64,000 nucleotides of DNA from Acanthosepion lycidas (GCA_963932145.1 OZ010611.1:60924052-60988051), one strand, 5' to 3'; counted from the first letter of the stretch, positions 10,816 to 23,120 are shown. Program-made: numbers and translations. Notes: a model not told the origin generated them from the letters alone.

Positions 10816-11258
10816 CAGGGGTAGGTTTAAACTTATCTAATATCTATAATATTATTGATCTGACTTAACTTTTCTCATCTAATACATTTATTAATATACG
10901 TTTTGCTATACTTATTTCTACATCGTATATTCTCCATTTCTATTCCTATTTTGGTTTTAACCTTTTAATTTGAATTTTTTATTTTTATTTTTAAAGGGTT
11001 TTTAAATCTGTTTTTTTTTTTTCATGAGTATGACCGGTAACCTATTTTTTTTTTTTTTAAATATTTTTTAAAAAAATTTTTAGATATATTTTTTTTAATT
11101 TTTTAAAAAATTTTTCCCTATTTTTTTTTCCTTATGATTTTGTATCAATATTTTACCATCATTATTTTTTATCATAATTTTTTTCTTTAATACGTTTAAC
11201 ATTTTTATTTCTTTTTTATTATTTTTTATATACTTATTTAGTTATTTTTTAATTGTTA

Positions 11259-11262
<4 letters not shown>

Positions 11263-11325
<63 letters not shown>
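11263..11325. repeat. (ATT)n microsatellite
   Basis: About 20 TTA units inside a long T-rich tract (10960-11400). Confidence 0.9.
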
Positions 11326-11326
<1 letters not shown>

Positions 11327-11414
11327 AGATTCTACTGCTTTTCAAACAATTTTTTTTTAAATCTTCATAAATGTTAATATTTTTGTTATTATCTTTCCTT
11401 TATATAAAATATAT

Positions 11415-11545
11415 GATTGAGCTCCTCGAGGTGGTGTAATGGTTAGCAAGGCTTCCTTCGCTAGAGCAATTACGACTGAGTAGTGAGCTCGATCCTCACT
11501 GGGTGCCCCATGTTTTTGGCCATGTGCAACATCTGAGCTCCGCAT
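11415..11545 (+). repeat. tRNA-derived SINE
   Basis: The plus strand reads CTCGAGGTGGTGTAATGGTT AGCAAGGC (box-A region) and, about 50 bases on, GAGCTCGATCCTCACTGGG (box B), then GTGCCCCATG..TTGGCC. Same family as 4677-4806, 18913-19045 and 19052-19183, all of which are on the minus strand. A tRNA gene is unlikely, because the acceptor ends do not pair and the body continues. Confidence 0.8.
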
Positions 11546-11593
11546 GAAAAATCACTATATAATAAAAATTTACACATCTTGTATTTTTCGCTA

Positions 11594-11690
11594 TTAGGTT
11601 GGTGCAAAAATAATGACGTAATAATGTCGTTTTTTGACGTATAACGTCAAAAAACGACATTATTACGTCATTATTTTTGCACCAACCTAA
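11594..11690. mobile_element. Palindromic mariner MITE (MADE1-like ends)
   Basis: The sequence is a perfect inverted repeat: 50-base arms at 11591-11640 and 11644-11693 around a 3-base loop. Within it the element starts TTAGGTTGGTGCAAAA and ends with the complement, flanked by TA on both sides as expected for mariner target duplication. These termini match, from memory, the terminal repeats of the Hsmar1/MADE1 mariner group. It has no coding capacity. A transcript would fold into one long hairpin. Confidence 0.9.
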
Positions 11691-12289
11691 TAGTAATATT
11701 TTCTCTTTCTTTTAGTAATATTTTCTCTTTTTTTTTTTTTTTAAAAAAGAGTTTTTGTTTTTGTTTTGTAACTAATAATTCATTATTTTCTTTTTTTTAA
11801 AAAATTTTTTGAACTGGGTGTCTTTAATTTTGTGATTTAATTTCAACCTGATTTGGGTGGCGGGGTTAAAATTTAAAATCAAGGTCAAGGTTGTATTAAG
11901 CGTTTCCATTACACCCAAATAATATCCCCCTCTCTCTTCCATTATACTGGTGGTTGGGTTAACTTAATATCTGTGTTTACAACGGCGGTCTCCTCCCTCC
12001 CTCCTTTCTTTTCTTTTATCTTTTTTTTCTATTTTCTTTTCTTCTTTTTTAAATGTTTAATTTTTAAGTTTCTAACTTTATATCTACACACTATCTGCGC
12101 CGAAAGATGCCAACGTATTCATGATGGTTCAAAATAGCTGTTCTTATGAGGTCATTTTGGATTTCTGTAACTTAGCTCATTTTTTGAATCTGTTTTAATA
12201 GAAATGTTGATTTTACGGTTTTTTATACTGTATCCGTATAGAATACAGGTTCGATTCACAAAAGCAAGGGCGATCATCATTTCAACTTA

Positions 12290-12492
12290 AGCTAAATAGA
12301 TCAATTAGAAAAGATCCAACTCAATTCATAAGACGTGAGAGAAAAGTTTCATCTATGGCAGTCCAAAGAGAAGTGGAGAAAGACTTCAAAATGAAAGCGT
12401 ACGTAAAATCTGTGAGGCAACTTGTTACTCCAGGACAGAAAGAAAGTTAGAAAGACAGCAAAGTTGAATAAATTGGAAAATGATGATGGAAT

Positions 12493-12497
<5 letters not shown>
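12290..12497 (+). pseudogene. Mariner-type transposase N-terminal DNA-binding fragment
   Basis: From 12301 the frame reads SIRKDPTQFIRRER, VSSMAVQREVEKDFKMKAY and VRQLVTPGQKES before a stop. This corresponds to the helix-turn-helix and linker of IS630/Tc1/mariner transposases (the 'S.R.(M/V)QR.L...L...Y......LTP.QK' pattern). A frameshift then leads to LNKLENDDGMV, after which the element is cut off by a TA array at 12493. No catalytic domain follows. Confidence 0.55.
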
Positions 12498-12539
<42 letters not shown>

Positions 12540-13013
12540 TTTGATTTCAATAATGAATCTGCTATTAAAACACGTAAATTTCAGAAATAACCTATTCCCC
12601 AAAAAAAATTGGCTTGAAGATGGAACAGAGCTTACTTTAATTCAATTTAATTCAAATAATTATATTGAAGTTTTCGGGTCTTGATTTGAAACATGAGAAC
12701 TCTTATGTAGCGTGTTGAATCATATTTTTAAATAAATAATTATATATATATATATATGAACTTTATTGCAATCCATCATGAGCTTCCGATCCTTATCTAT
12801 GATTAATTAATGATGAACATTTTCGTTTATGATTGATTACATCACGATTCTTCTGTTAATCTTGAAGAGTAAGTATACATTCTTATTGCACAAAGTAGAG
12901 TCCAATAGTGTTATAAAAATGTTGAAAATTTCCAGTAAGAAATTTTTAATTATTTATAAAATACAACGGTTCAGATTTAAATGTAACAATTGGTCAATTT
13001 TGCTGTTACACCT

Positions 13014-13088
<75 letters not shown>

Positions 13089-13117
13089 GTATATTTAGGC
13101 AGCAATCTTTCCTTTAT

Positions 13118-13560
13118 TCATGTTTCATTAAAAACGACAGACAAGGTACTACGGTTAATCTTTTTATTTAATTTTTGCTAGTAGAAAACACAAATATATT
13201 AACTTCATCCACCTGCAAAAAAGACTAAAAATAATGGAAGCTTTAATAATAAAAAAGAAAAAGCCAACTCTTAACAATATTAACTACGAACAAGGCCACA
13301 ATGTGCTAACCGTATTCGGAAATTAAAAACATTTCTACAACACACTATTACATACACAGAACGCACACACGCAATTAAGCTGAAAAATTGAATCATCCTT
13401 GATAATGGCTAAAGGTTTAGACGAAAGCGCTCGGAAATCTAAAACATTTGGACAGTTCTTACATAACCTTTGTCCAGAAAAGAAAGCTCTTGTTAGAACA
13501 CAAGAAAAATTAAATAAAAAGCTTAACCGTAGTACCTTGTCTGTCGTTTTTAATGAAACA

Positions 13561-13562
<2 letters not shown>
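13118..13562. repeat. Short element with ~60-bp inverted termini and hammerhead-like centre
   Basis: TTCATGTTTCATTAAAAACG and the following ~40 bases at 13118-13180 recur inverted at 13500-13562. TA arrays lie outside both ends (13016-13084 and 13563-13618). Inside, 13395-13433 reads TTGATAA-TGGCTAAAGGTTTAGAC-GAAAGCGC, a weak hammerhead-like layout. No reading frame is present. Confidence 0.6.
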
Positions 13563-13621
<59 letters not shown>

Positions 13622-13874
13622 CTTATTTATTTTACACACACAGTGTGTTAGTGCATGATAATAATTACAGCTGACGGAGGGCCCACGAGTCGATATCCGA
13701 TCAATATCCACTGGGTTACAGTGGAGAGCTGGTATGATGTTAAAAGATACGAAAATCCTCATTATCCGAAAAATATCACTGATGATATGTTCCAAAGCAT
13801 CAAAAAGATGCATTTCACGAAATACGAAAGTGAACACATAAATGTCGTCCGGAATTGAATATATATGCTATATA

Positions 13875-14245
13875 TTTAGAGATTCTTGATAAAATACAAA
13901 GAAGAATCTGCAGTGTTATAGGTCCTGACCTGGTATCTCCGCTTCAGTCTTTTTCCCAGCACCGTAACGCAGCTTCCCTATGCTTTTTATATAAATAATT
14001 TATTCGTAATTGTTCTGATGAACTTTCCTGTATGGTACCTAGACTATATGAAGTTAAGCGCAGTACTAGATTGGCGGTTAGGTCTAATCATTTTACAGTT
14101 GAATTTGCAAGATGTAACCGTAAGTTCTATGCAAACAGTTTCTTTTTTATCACACTTTTCGCTTCCAGCTTCTTGCTTCCCAGTCAACTTTGACCTTCAA
14201 AAATTTAAATGCAATGTCAATCGTTATCTTCTGTCTTCTTAATTG
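13875..14245 (+). pseudogene. Jockey-like LINE 3' end
   Basis: Translated in pieces: ILDKIQRRICSVIGPDL, a HRNAASLCFLY-like piece, NCSDELSCMVPRLYEVK, LDWR.GLIILQLNL-type frame slips, and FDLQKFKCNVNRYLLSS. This is the C-terminal end of a Jockey/CR1-type reverse transcriptase ORF, where 'LD.IQRR....G' and 'RLWNSLP' are hallmarks. Single-base frameshifts break it. It follows a TA-rich stretch at 13857-13870 and is followed by a second copy from 14276 in the same orientation. Confidence 0.75.
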
Positions 14246-14275
14246 TTTTTTTTTATTGTTCTTTCTCCTTTATAA

Positions 14276-14620
14276 CATGTTTAGAATATTGCTGCTACAT
14301 ATGGCCTGGTTTCCCTACTATTTACCTTGTGCTCCTTGATAAAATCCAAAGAAGAATCAGCAATATTATTGGTCCTGATCTGGCGCCTCGGCTTCAGTCA
14401 CGTTCCCACTGCTGTAAGGTTGCCTCTCTGTGCCTTTTCTATAAATAATTTCATGGTAATTGTTCAGATGAGCTCTTCACTATGGTACCTAGACTTTTTG
14501 AATTTAAGCACAGTTTACAATTGAGCTGGCTAGATCTAACCGTAAATTCTATCCTAACAATTTCTTTTCTCAAAATTCTCGCTTGTGGAACTCTCTTTCG
14601 GCTCCATGCATTTCAGTCAT
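14276..14620 (+). pseudogene. Jockey-like LINE 3' end, second tandem copy
   Basis: Begins a little further upstream in the ORF than the previous copy (CLEYCCYIWPGFPTIYLVLL), then DKIQRRISNIIGPDLAPRLQ, DELFTMVPRLFEFKHSL and RLWNSLSAPC in different frames. It ends in A-rich sequence at about 14620. Two same-strand copies lie about 400 bases apart. Confidence 0.75.
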
Positions 14621-15532
14621 TAAAAAAAAAATAGGTTGCCTCTAACACTTTACGTGTCGATAAGAATTACGCAAACTATGAAATGAATTTTAAAAATCAG
14701 TTTCTGCTTGTTAATTCAACATTTTCCAGCGTATCTGTCTCTTAAAAAGTTCCGTTGATTTACATACGTTTGTTTATTTCTCTAGGTGATTTACAAGAAT
14801 TCCTTACCACGCTGGGAATCTGTAAAATGTCTACATCTGTATACTTAGGTCCCCAGCTAATTAAGCAATAATTAATAAGAACCTTGTTACAAATAAAATA
14901 ATTCCTCGTTTATTTTTCCCTAAGTGGAAAAAACCAAGGAATTTGTTAATATCTGTTTTCCTCTGGGAAGTAATTTTTTTTTTATTTCCTTTTGTTTGTG
15001 CCCGCACTTAATCAGAAAGAAATAGAAATTCCTATCATTTTTGCCATTTTTCGAATTACAATATATAAAGATTAAAGAAAAGCGGAACTCGATTACCATT
15101 AACATTAGAGTTGTGGAGAACTAATACTACACTCTGATCCCAGACACTTGACCAGGGAATGAAGAAAAGCGGAAATCGAGTAGCACTGGCTGCTCTGTCA
15201 GTGAATATGAAATGAAGAACAGATACAACTCTCTGATCCCAGTCTCATTGACAGGGAATGAAAAAAAAAAGTAGAACTCTTGTAGCACTGGCTGCTCGGT
15301 CAGTGAATGTCAAATGTTTCCATGTAGTTAAAGCGCTACTATTATCATTAGCATTAGAAATGTGGAGAACAGATACTACACTCTGATCCCAGAACAGATA
15401 CTACGCTGAAAAAAAATAATGAACTTGAGTAGCAATGGTTGCTCGGTGTATTAATGCCGAATATTTTCACCGATTTTTTTTTTTTTTTAACTTTCAGTAG
15501 CCCCTTTTATTATAGGGGCATTAAGGAAGAGT

Positions 15533-15614
15533 GTGAACCGGGCGACAACCGACCTATCTATTCCTATACAAACGATTAATATTTCCATAAAGGATTTTTC
15601 AAGTATTTCATTCA

Positions 15615-15645
<31 letters not shown>

Positions 15646-15790
15646 TCACCCACAAACACCCACCAACCCACACACACACTCACCCGCCCACACACACATA
15701 CCCCCCACACACACACGTGCGCGCGCGCACACGCACACACACATACACGTGCGCGCGCGCACACACACACACACACGCACATATAACATC
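15533..15790. repeat. (CA)n tract with alternating GC cores
   Basis: Mainly CA repeats from 15612, interrupted by two runs GTGCGCGCGCGCAC at about 15717-15730 and 15750-15763. Open frames across it give only Thr/His or Cys/Val repeats on the two strands. Confidence 0.9.
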
Positions 15791-15959
15791 TATCCATGCC
15801 TATACACAATTTGTTTATATTCGAGGTTTCTTGTTGCCAGCAAGACTTTCTTAATTTTTTTATTGAATTTTTCTTTACTATGAGTCGATGCAATTTCATT
15901 ATTCCTACGAAGTGACTAAAAGAAAATGGCAACCCAAGATCATATTATTCAAGACAATT

Positions 15960-16345
15960 GTTCTGGTGATCTTTCCTCTTTGATACCTCAACCTCATTTA
16001 AGAGTTGTACTAGATTGGCAGTTAGGTCCCATAAAGAATTGAATGTTCACATCATCACTTTACACTTAAAATTGCTAAGTGCAAATGTAAGTTCTGTTTT
16101 AATGTTTTCTTCTCTCGCACTTCTCGGCTGTAGAACTCTTTCCAGCTGCTTACTTTCCCGTCAACTGGAATCTTGAAAAATTTAAAGGCAAATTGATTCG
16201 TTATCACTTGTCGCCTTGTATCCGAATCTTTTATAGTTCTTTCTAAATCTATAACGTTTGCTAAGTTTCTTTCAACCTTAGTAACCGCTTGTACCGTAGT
16301 GACTTTATCGCCTTGCTTGGAATTAGATGATTTAAAAAACGTGAT
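15960..16345 (+). pseudogene. Jockey-like LINE 3' end, degraded
   Basis: Pieces correspond to the PHLRVVLDWQLGP / LNC.K.KCKCKFCF / FSSLALLGCRTLSS / LEKFKGKLIRYHLS region and the 3' tail TTATCGCCTTGCTTGGAATTAGATGATTTAAAAAACG. Same family as 28075-28720. Confidence 0.65.
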
Positions 16346-16457
16346 TTAACATGTAGAATAATGATAGTAAGTCATCTTCGAATAAGGTTAAATAAACCAT
16401 CAGCCATAGTACTAGAGCTGTGCTTGTAAAATCCAAAAAGATTCTGATAACGGATCA

Positions 16458-16522
<65 letters not shown>

Positions 16523-16593
16523 GAAAATGCTGACCAGGGATCTCAAACATGACTTTTCCTGTAGCTCATGGGAAACTATTTTCCTGATGAATA

Positions 16594-16614
16594 TCTCTAT
16601 CTATAAAAGGCAGG

Positions 16615-16683
<69 letters not shown>

Positions 16684-17361
16684 GAATGCACGGCCGCAAT
16701 TTTCGACGGATTTGCATTTCTCAACTCCCATCGATAGTGGAAATAATCGAATTTTTCATGCTTCTACGGCAGTTTTCATGTAGTTTGCGGCCATTTTTTA
16801 CTGGCCAGAGTGAGAGCCTATAGCTGGCTGCCACGAATAGGCAGGAAGATTCTATTGGCCAGCGTGAGAGCCAACAGCTGACTGACACGAATGTTAACTA
16901 GCATGCTCGCATACAAAAAAAAAAATCGATAGCTGCATTCGTCACAAGTGGGAAAAAGTTAAATCTGCATGGCACTTTACTCCAATAGGCTCATTCGCTT
17001 GCTTAAATTCAACGTTGATTCTGATTCCGCAGAACTGGGTTGGGTGTGAAAAATTATTTGTTGTTAACATTCTTTTTTCATTCGGTTTTTCCAGTTACGA
17101 GTCCTTTTTTAAAGCTGATCGTTTTGTGTTCATTTTGTTTAGTTCTTTTTCGTAACAGATTTAATGTTTAGTATAGAGCTTAGAAAAAATTCGCAATGTG
17201 AGATAGGCAAGAAGTAAGGCATGTAGCAACATCAGCACGGCAAAGGGCACTCCTTTAAAGGCAAGGAAGGGCAAAAATATTTTAAGTCAAGTGATAGCGA
17301 TTGCTGTATGATTCGTACTATTTTTGAATCAAGCACGGGCAACGTCGGGCCATGCTGCTCG
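16594..17361 (+). mobile_element. Non-autonomous Helitron
   Basis: The 5' end reads TCTCTATCTATAAAAGGCAG, a Helitron-type TC start, followed 20 bases on by a (TG)n tract (16616-16680). The 3' end carries the hairpin GCACGGGCAACGTCGGGC (17333-17350) and about 11 bases later CTCG, where CTAG/CTRR is expected. Helitrons transpose as rolling circles, with a 3' hairpin as terminator. No Rep/helicase frame is present. The final CTCG is a deviation. Confidence 0.7.
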
Positions 17362-17369
17362 TTTTAATC

Positions 17370-18900
17370 TAATTTTAACAAGTTTAATAAATGAAGTTAG
17401 CCCTTTCCATACCAACATACCCAATGAATAAATAGTGTGAAACTATTGGCCCAAAAGATTTACGAAACAGCTGGTATTTTTATATAGTACTCAATATTAA
17501 AAATATTAAAATAATATTAAAAAATAGTGTGTTAATAATATATGAAAACTTTTAAATATCAATTTTATCCCAACTTCGAAGTTTCTAGGTAAAATTTCCA
17601 GTCTTCAGAAGTCGTAGTTTTAAATGGCATTTCCATTTTTTTTTTGTTTTTAATTTTTTAAATTCTTCTGCGTTTTGTTTTTTTATCTGTTTTTTTTACT
17701 CCGTTTTATACACGTGGATATTCATGAATTTAACATTTTTTTTACACTCGCACGTTCATGACATTTTGAAAAGTAATGGAAAATCAGAGAAATTTATGAC
17801 CAAAGCGTGTTGTATCAATCGTACTAAAAGTAATAAAAAGGAGATATTTTAATAAACTGATGTGCAGGAATACAAAAAGCAATTATCTTCCTTTGGTTGA
17901 GATAAGTCACGTGAGTTACGTGACGGCAGCTTAATGATGTCACTCCATACAGAGACGAAAGCGGCAGTCAATTTCAGTTCATCTTACAGCAGCCAAACAG
18001 AGAGGTTGTTTTCTTTAGCCCGAGAACCTCGTATGCCTAACTAGTGGCATATAAATCCATTGTGCATTTTCCCATTCGGAATATATCTTTCCCAGATATA
18101 GAAACAAACTACAACTCGCAGTTCTCAATTTAAGAAAACCCAAAACCCGCTGATACCTTTTCGTGGAATATGTTCACGGGACATAAATGAATCCGGCCCG
18201 TTTGAATCTGGAAACCTAAACATGGCTTCTGCAGATATAGGAGTATCTCCATATTATAACAACCTTTCTTTTTGTTTGTCTTTACACTCTGCATATTTTC
18301 TGTGTAGATATATGTCATATGTTATTCTCCGCTTGGGACGTGTATATATGTACATAGACTTTTTTTGTATGTCCTAGTAGCATAAAAGTCTCTTTGAGAA
18401 CCAATCACGTTTGCTATTTTTTTCCTTTCCCCCATTCCATTACGTCCGTGAAATTGAGTGTTATTATATCAGATGTAATAATGCCCATAATGGGAGAAAT
18501 GCAAATAGGAGAATAAATCTCTCTTCCGCCGTTCTCTCGCGTTACATATGTATGAAATAATGCAAAAAATTAAAACCTAATTTTCCGAAAACACTAAGAA
18601 CAAAGTGTGTATCAAATGAAACGCAAGTTAAACACAAAATTATGGAGATATTTTATCGAATACTGCGTGGATAAATGAAAACTAGGCAGCTCAGAAATGC
18701 TGTAATAAAATCAAAAGATGCCGTATTAAAACCAATTACGATGGAAATGTTTTATTGAATGCAGTGAAGAATTATGAAAGGAATCCATCTTGGAAATTTA
18801 GAACATTTTCAGTCAAGACGCTGCATTCTATTTTATTGAATATCGTGTGGTAAAATGAAAACAACTCGTCTTAGGATTTCAAACATTATGGAAGCAAAAA
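17370..18900. other. AT-rich DNA without a recognised gene
   Basis: No transposon signature or exon-like frame is seen. A slightly GC-richer patch at 17900-18060 (CACGTGAGTTACGTGACGGC) contains E-box/CRE-like palindromes, but nothing shows it is a promoter. Confidence 0.4.
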
Positions 18901-18912
18901 TATTTGTTAGAA

Positions 18913-19045
18913 TTTTCTAAGTGCAGCTTAGATGTTACACAACGGCGAATGTATGGGGCACACAGTGAGGATCGAACTCATATATTCGGTCGGAATCGAT
19001 CTATCGAGACAAGTTTGCTAACCATTAGACCACATCAAAGTACCC
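18913..19045 (-). repeat. tRNA-derived SINE
   Basis: Same family as 11415-11545, minus strand: TAATGGTTAGCAAAC (box A region), CGAGTTCGATCCTCACTGTG-type box B with GTTCGATCCTCACTG, then GTGCCCCATAC. It is the first of two adjacent copies. Confidence 0.75.
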
Positions 19046-19051
19046 AAATGA

Positions 19052-19183
19052 TAATCTAAGCGTAGCATAGACTTGACACAAGGCCAAGAGTGTGGAGCAC
19101 TAACTGAGGATGAAATCGACTACTCCTTTGTAATTGATCTAGTAAGACAAGCTCTTTAACCATTACACAGCGTTGAAGTGTCC
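19052..19183 (-). repeat. tRNA-derived SINE, tandem neighbour
   Basis: Second minus-strand copy immediately next to the previous one (gap of a few bases). It is more diverged in box B (GTAGTCGATTTCATCCTCAG). The tandem arrangement may reflect insertion of one copy at the tail of another. Confidence 0.7.
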
Positions 19184-19459
19184 AAGGAAAACTATTTATG
19201 AATAAAATAGTTTGTATTAAAATTAGCAAAGTTCAAGATATCTCACTGAATACGACGTAAAATAATAAAAACTAAAAATACACGAAATTCAGACGACATT
19301 TTAGGGAAGCAAAAGCACATATGAGCCAAAAAAACTTCGTATTAAATAAAACAAAGATGGAGATATTTTATTGAATGCAGTGTAGATTTTTTTTTAAATC
19401 ATTTCACACAAGTAAGGCGATAAGACACTAAGCCGCAAGAGGTTACTGGATGTGGAAGA

Positions 19460-19482
19460 ATATGAGAAAAAAAAATATTAAG

Positions 19483-19524
<42 letters not shown>

Positions 19525-19665
19525 GAGAGAGAGAGGGGGAGCGAGAGAGAGAAATGAATTAAGAAACCGGAAGTTAACGTTGACATATTTCATTTAATTT
19601 TTTTAACATCAAATTTGAATGGGAAGAAAGAAGCTATTAGAGATTAGATAAAAAATAATATTAAG

Positions 19666-19710
<45 letters not shown>

Positions 19711-19820
19711 GAATTAAGAAACCGGAAGTTAACGTTGACATATTTCATTTAATTTTTTTAACATCAAATTTGAATGGGAAGAAAGAAGCTATTAGAGATT
19801 AGATAAAAAATAATATTAAG

Positions 19821-19877
<57 letters not shown>

Positions 19878-19989
19878 GAATTAAGAAACCGGAAGTTAAC
19901 GTTGACATATTTCATTTAATTTTTTTAACATCAAATTTGAATGGGAAGAAAGAAGCTATTAGAGATTAGATAAAAAATAATATTAAGGG

Positions 19990-20020
<31 letters not shown>

Positions 20021-20130
20021 GAATTAAGAAACCGGAAGTTAACGTTGACATATTTCATTTAATTTTTTTAACATCAAATTTGAATGGGAAGAAAGAAGCT
20101 ATTAGAGATTAGATAAAAAATAATATTAAG

Positions 20131-20181
<51 letters not shown>

Positions 20182-20430
20182 GAATTAAGAAACCGGAAGT
20201 TAACCTTGACATATTTCATTTAATTTTTTTAACATCAAATTTGAATGGGAAGAAAGAAGCTATTAGAAATTAGATAAAAAATAATATTAAGAGGAGAGAG
20301 AGGGAGAGAGAGAGGGAGAGAGAGAGGAAGAGAGAGAGAGAGAAATGAATTAAGAAACCGGAAGTTAACGTTGACATATTTCATTTAATTTTTTTAACAT
20401 CAAATTTGAACTGGAAGAAAGAAGCTATTA
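19460..20430. repeat. Satellite of ~145-180-bp units, each with a (GA)n block
   Basis: Six units. Each has a (GA)n run (near 19487, 19671, 19824, 19988, 20134 and 20295) followed by AATGAATTAAGAAACCGGAA and AATTTTTTTAACATCAAATT, then AATAATATTAAGG. The non-GA part is almost identical between units, while the GA run varies from about 28 to 75 bases. The last unit carries GGGAGA interruptions. Confidence 0.95.
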
Positions 20431-20760
20431 GAGATTTCTACAATCGAGAACGTATAGTTATATCCAGCCATTTCAGTTGTAAAATGAAGGGACCTTGCTG
20501 CCAATCTAGTACTGCGCTTAAATTCATAAAGCCTAGGTACCAAATAGGAAAGCTCATCGGAACAAATATCAAATAGAAAGGACATGGGGAATCGACGTCA
20601 CGGTGGTAGGAAAGAGACAGAAGCAAAGATATCAGGTCAGGACCAATAAAATTGCAGATTCTTCTTTGGATTTGATAAACGAATTTCATATATAGCAGGA
20701 GCACCTGACCAGATTTGACAGCAATGGTAGACTTATAAATATGTATGAGAGATTCTGGCG
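20430..20760 (-). pseudogene. Jockey-like LINE 3' end
   Basis: Minus strand: QIQRRICNFIGPDLISLL, then SYHRDVDSPCPFYL, FVPMSFPIWYLGFMNLSAVL and LDWQQGPFILQLKWLDIT. Same family and region as the plus-strand copies. It directly abuts the last unit of the GA satellite. Confidence 0.7.
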
Positions 20761-21424
20761 AAATAAATTGTCTAGCATTACACAGTGAACGAACTTTTCT
20801 AGCAGTAGATCTAGCAAGAAAAACAGTTCATTTCAGAAATTCTGACAATACTATGGAAGCCAAAATATATCTGAACCAAGAAGTCGTATCAAAAGTAAGA
20901 AATATTGAAATATTTTATTAAATTGAATGTTTTGTGGAATTATGGTAAATTCATTGCCGAAGTTTAGACAAAATTATGGTGGTTGCAAATTGTATCCATC
21001 GTATTACATACAATAATGATGAAGATCGAACACTATGTAGAATAATGAAAATAATTAACCTCCTCACTTCGGGCATTAATTATATCAATATGGACTTCCA
21101 TCAATTATTTTCATGACGTTATTTGAAAATTCATGATTTTAATTATCTCGTCAGATCTCCGCCCGGTTGAGTTAGTCTTCGTCTTTTATTTTTATTATTT
21201 CTGCTTCATTTTCGATGCCATGTTATCTGCTGAGTGAGAATATTCAAAGACAAAAATTCCCTCACATTGTCTCTTCTCCATTTTAGTTTGATATTCTTCC
21301 TGCAGGTAAAAAAACAAAAAAAAAAACTCGTTTATTCGGAAATTTCAATTTCAGTTATTGAAAATGACGTTGTTCTTTCGAATTTTTCTGTCAATTGTCT
21401 GATTTCATTTGCTAACAAATCAGT

Positions 21425-21492
21425 GAATAATAATAATAATAGCAATAATAATAAGAATAATAATAATAATAATAAGAAGAAGAAGAAGAAGA
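21425..21492. repeat. (AAT)n/(GAA)n microsatellite
   Basis: AAT-type units pass into AAG units just upstream of the R2-like LINE copy A. Confidence 0.85.
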
Positions 21493-21534
21493 ATATCTCT
21501 GTCTCTAACCCCCCTTTAGAATCAACTGAAAAGT

Positions 21535-23120
21535 AATAATTATGGATACAAAATAAACAAGAAAGTGTTTAATCACCAATTCTACATGGATGATCTCAAA
21601 CTGTTTACCAAAGACGACAATGTGTTCAAGGGTTTCCTCAACACGGTAAAATGTTAGTGATGACATAGGTATGGATTTCGGATTAGATAAATGTGCAAAA
21701 GTAACATTCAAGAAAGGGAGAATTACAGATACACATTCAATAGATTTAGATTTTGTCACAAAGATTAGGGAACTGGAACAAGAAGAAGCCTATAGGTAGC
21801 TATGGATTAGGGAAAGAGTTTGAATACAGCATAGAGAAATGAAGGAGAAATTAAGAAAAGAATACTACAGGTGTGTTCGTCTGGTACTGAATACCGAGTT
21901 GAATTCAAAATAATAATAATAATGTTATCTCTATACAAATACAATAATAATAATGTTATCTCTATACAAATACAATGTGCCAAATGAAAAAACGATGCCA
22001 AGTAAGCCTCTTCTATGGCTGATGTTGATCGTCTGTATGTACCAAGATCCGAAGGAGGCAGAGGATTAGTTCAACTAGAACTGTTTTACAAAACTACAAC
22101 AATCGGTCTTCAAAGATACCTGGAAACTACAGAAGACTGGATGACCATCAATTTCAAAGAACATGAAACTTTATTCAGTAATAAGGGAAGCAAAAAAATT
22201 AAAAATGGAATTTTAAGTTGGTTAAGAAGCGAAAATAATCTAAAAAAGAAAGCAAAACCAAATGCAATGTACCAAATATAGAAACGATGGCAAGATAAGT
22301 TTTTTCATGGTCAGTACGAAACAAGCTGATGTAGACAAACTTTGTACCCATCAGTGGCTACTCAGTGCAGGGTTAAAAACTCAAAACCAAAGGTTTTATT
22401 CCTGCTGCATAGGACCAATGCTTGCTAACTAGAAATTATCAAGCACACATACTGACAAATTGTGTTGAACCCAAATGCAAATTCTTTGATCAATACCCAG
22501 AAACAACCATCTTATATCAGATAGAACGGTGTTAGCAGTCACTAAATGTAAAACTCAACATGATAGAGTGGGTTAATATCTGTACTGGAAAATATGTAAC
22601 TTTTTACGGAAGGAAACCTCAAGAAACTGGTATAAACCTCACTAGAACCGATTAAAGAGACAGGACCTGTAACAATTGTATAGGACTTTACAATACACAC
22701 AGACAGAACAATCAAAGCTAATCGTCTAGACATTGTGATCAAAGACCACAAAAACAGAATGTGATTTCTTATTGATATGGCAGTTCCTGCAAATTCTTAT
22801 ACATGTTTGTAGAACTTCAAAAACTATTTTGAGACAAGGATCTTGAAGAGAAAATGTAAAAAATGTGGCACATGGGGACATCAATAATTCCAGATGTAGT
22901 TGGAGCCCTCGGATTCATTGGAAACGGTTCCGATAGATTGAATTCCTGGTAGCACCTGTCTTAAAGAAATAAAAAAAAAATTGTACTCTCAAATACAACT
23001 GACATCTTACAAAGGGATTATATGTGTAAAATATGTGTGATTATTAGGTTAAAATCTGATCTTAGGTCCCTGGTTGGAACCCGAAAAGAAATGAGTACAC
23101 AACAGAAATCAAAAGAAATA
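21535..23120 (+). pseudogene. R2/NeSL-type LINE copy A: RT end, CCHC region and restriction-like endonuclease, degraded
   Basis: Starts within the reverse transcriptase: YGYKINKKVFNHQFYMDDLK includes the YMDD catalytic box. GMDFGLDKCAKVTFKKGRI follows. Sequence between NTELNSK and ADVDRLYVPRSEGGRGLVQL (22015 on) is replaced by a short duplicated AATAATAATGTTATCTCTATAC insert. Downstream, about 22720-22790 translates as RLDIVIKDHKNRM.FLIDMAVPANS. This matches the PD...(D/E)xK-type restriction-like endonuclease of this LINE group, here with LD in place of PD. Several stops and frameshifts make the copy dead. The domain order RT-CCHC-endonuclease points to the R2/NeSL/Hero group. Confidence 0.8.

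Noticed and set aside
17900-18060. Promoter-like patch with CACGTGA and TACGTGACGG
   Set aside because: No downstream exon, start-site or CpG context supports it; isolated short palindromes are common.
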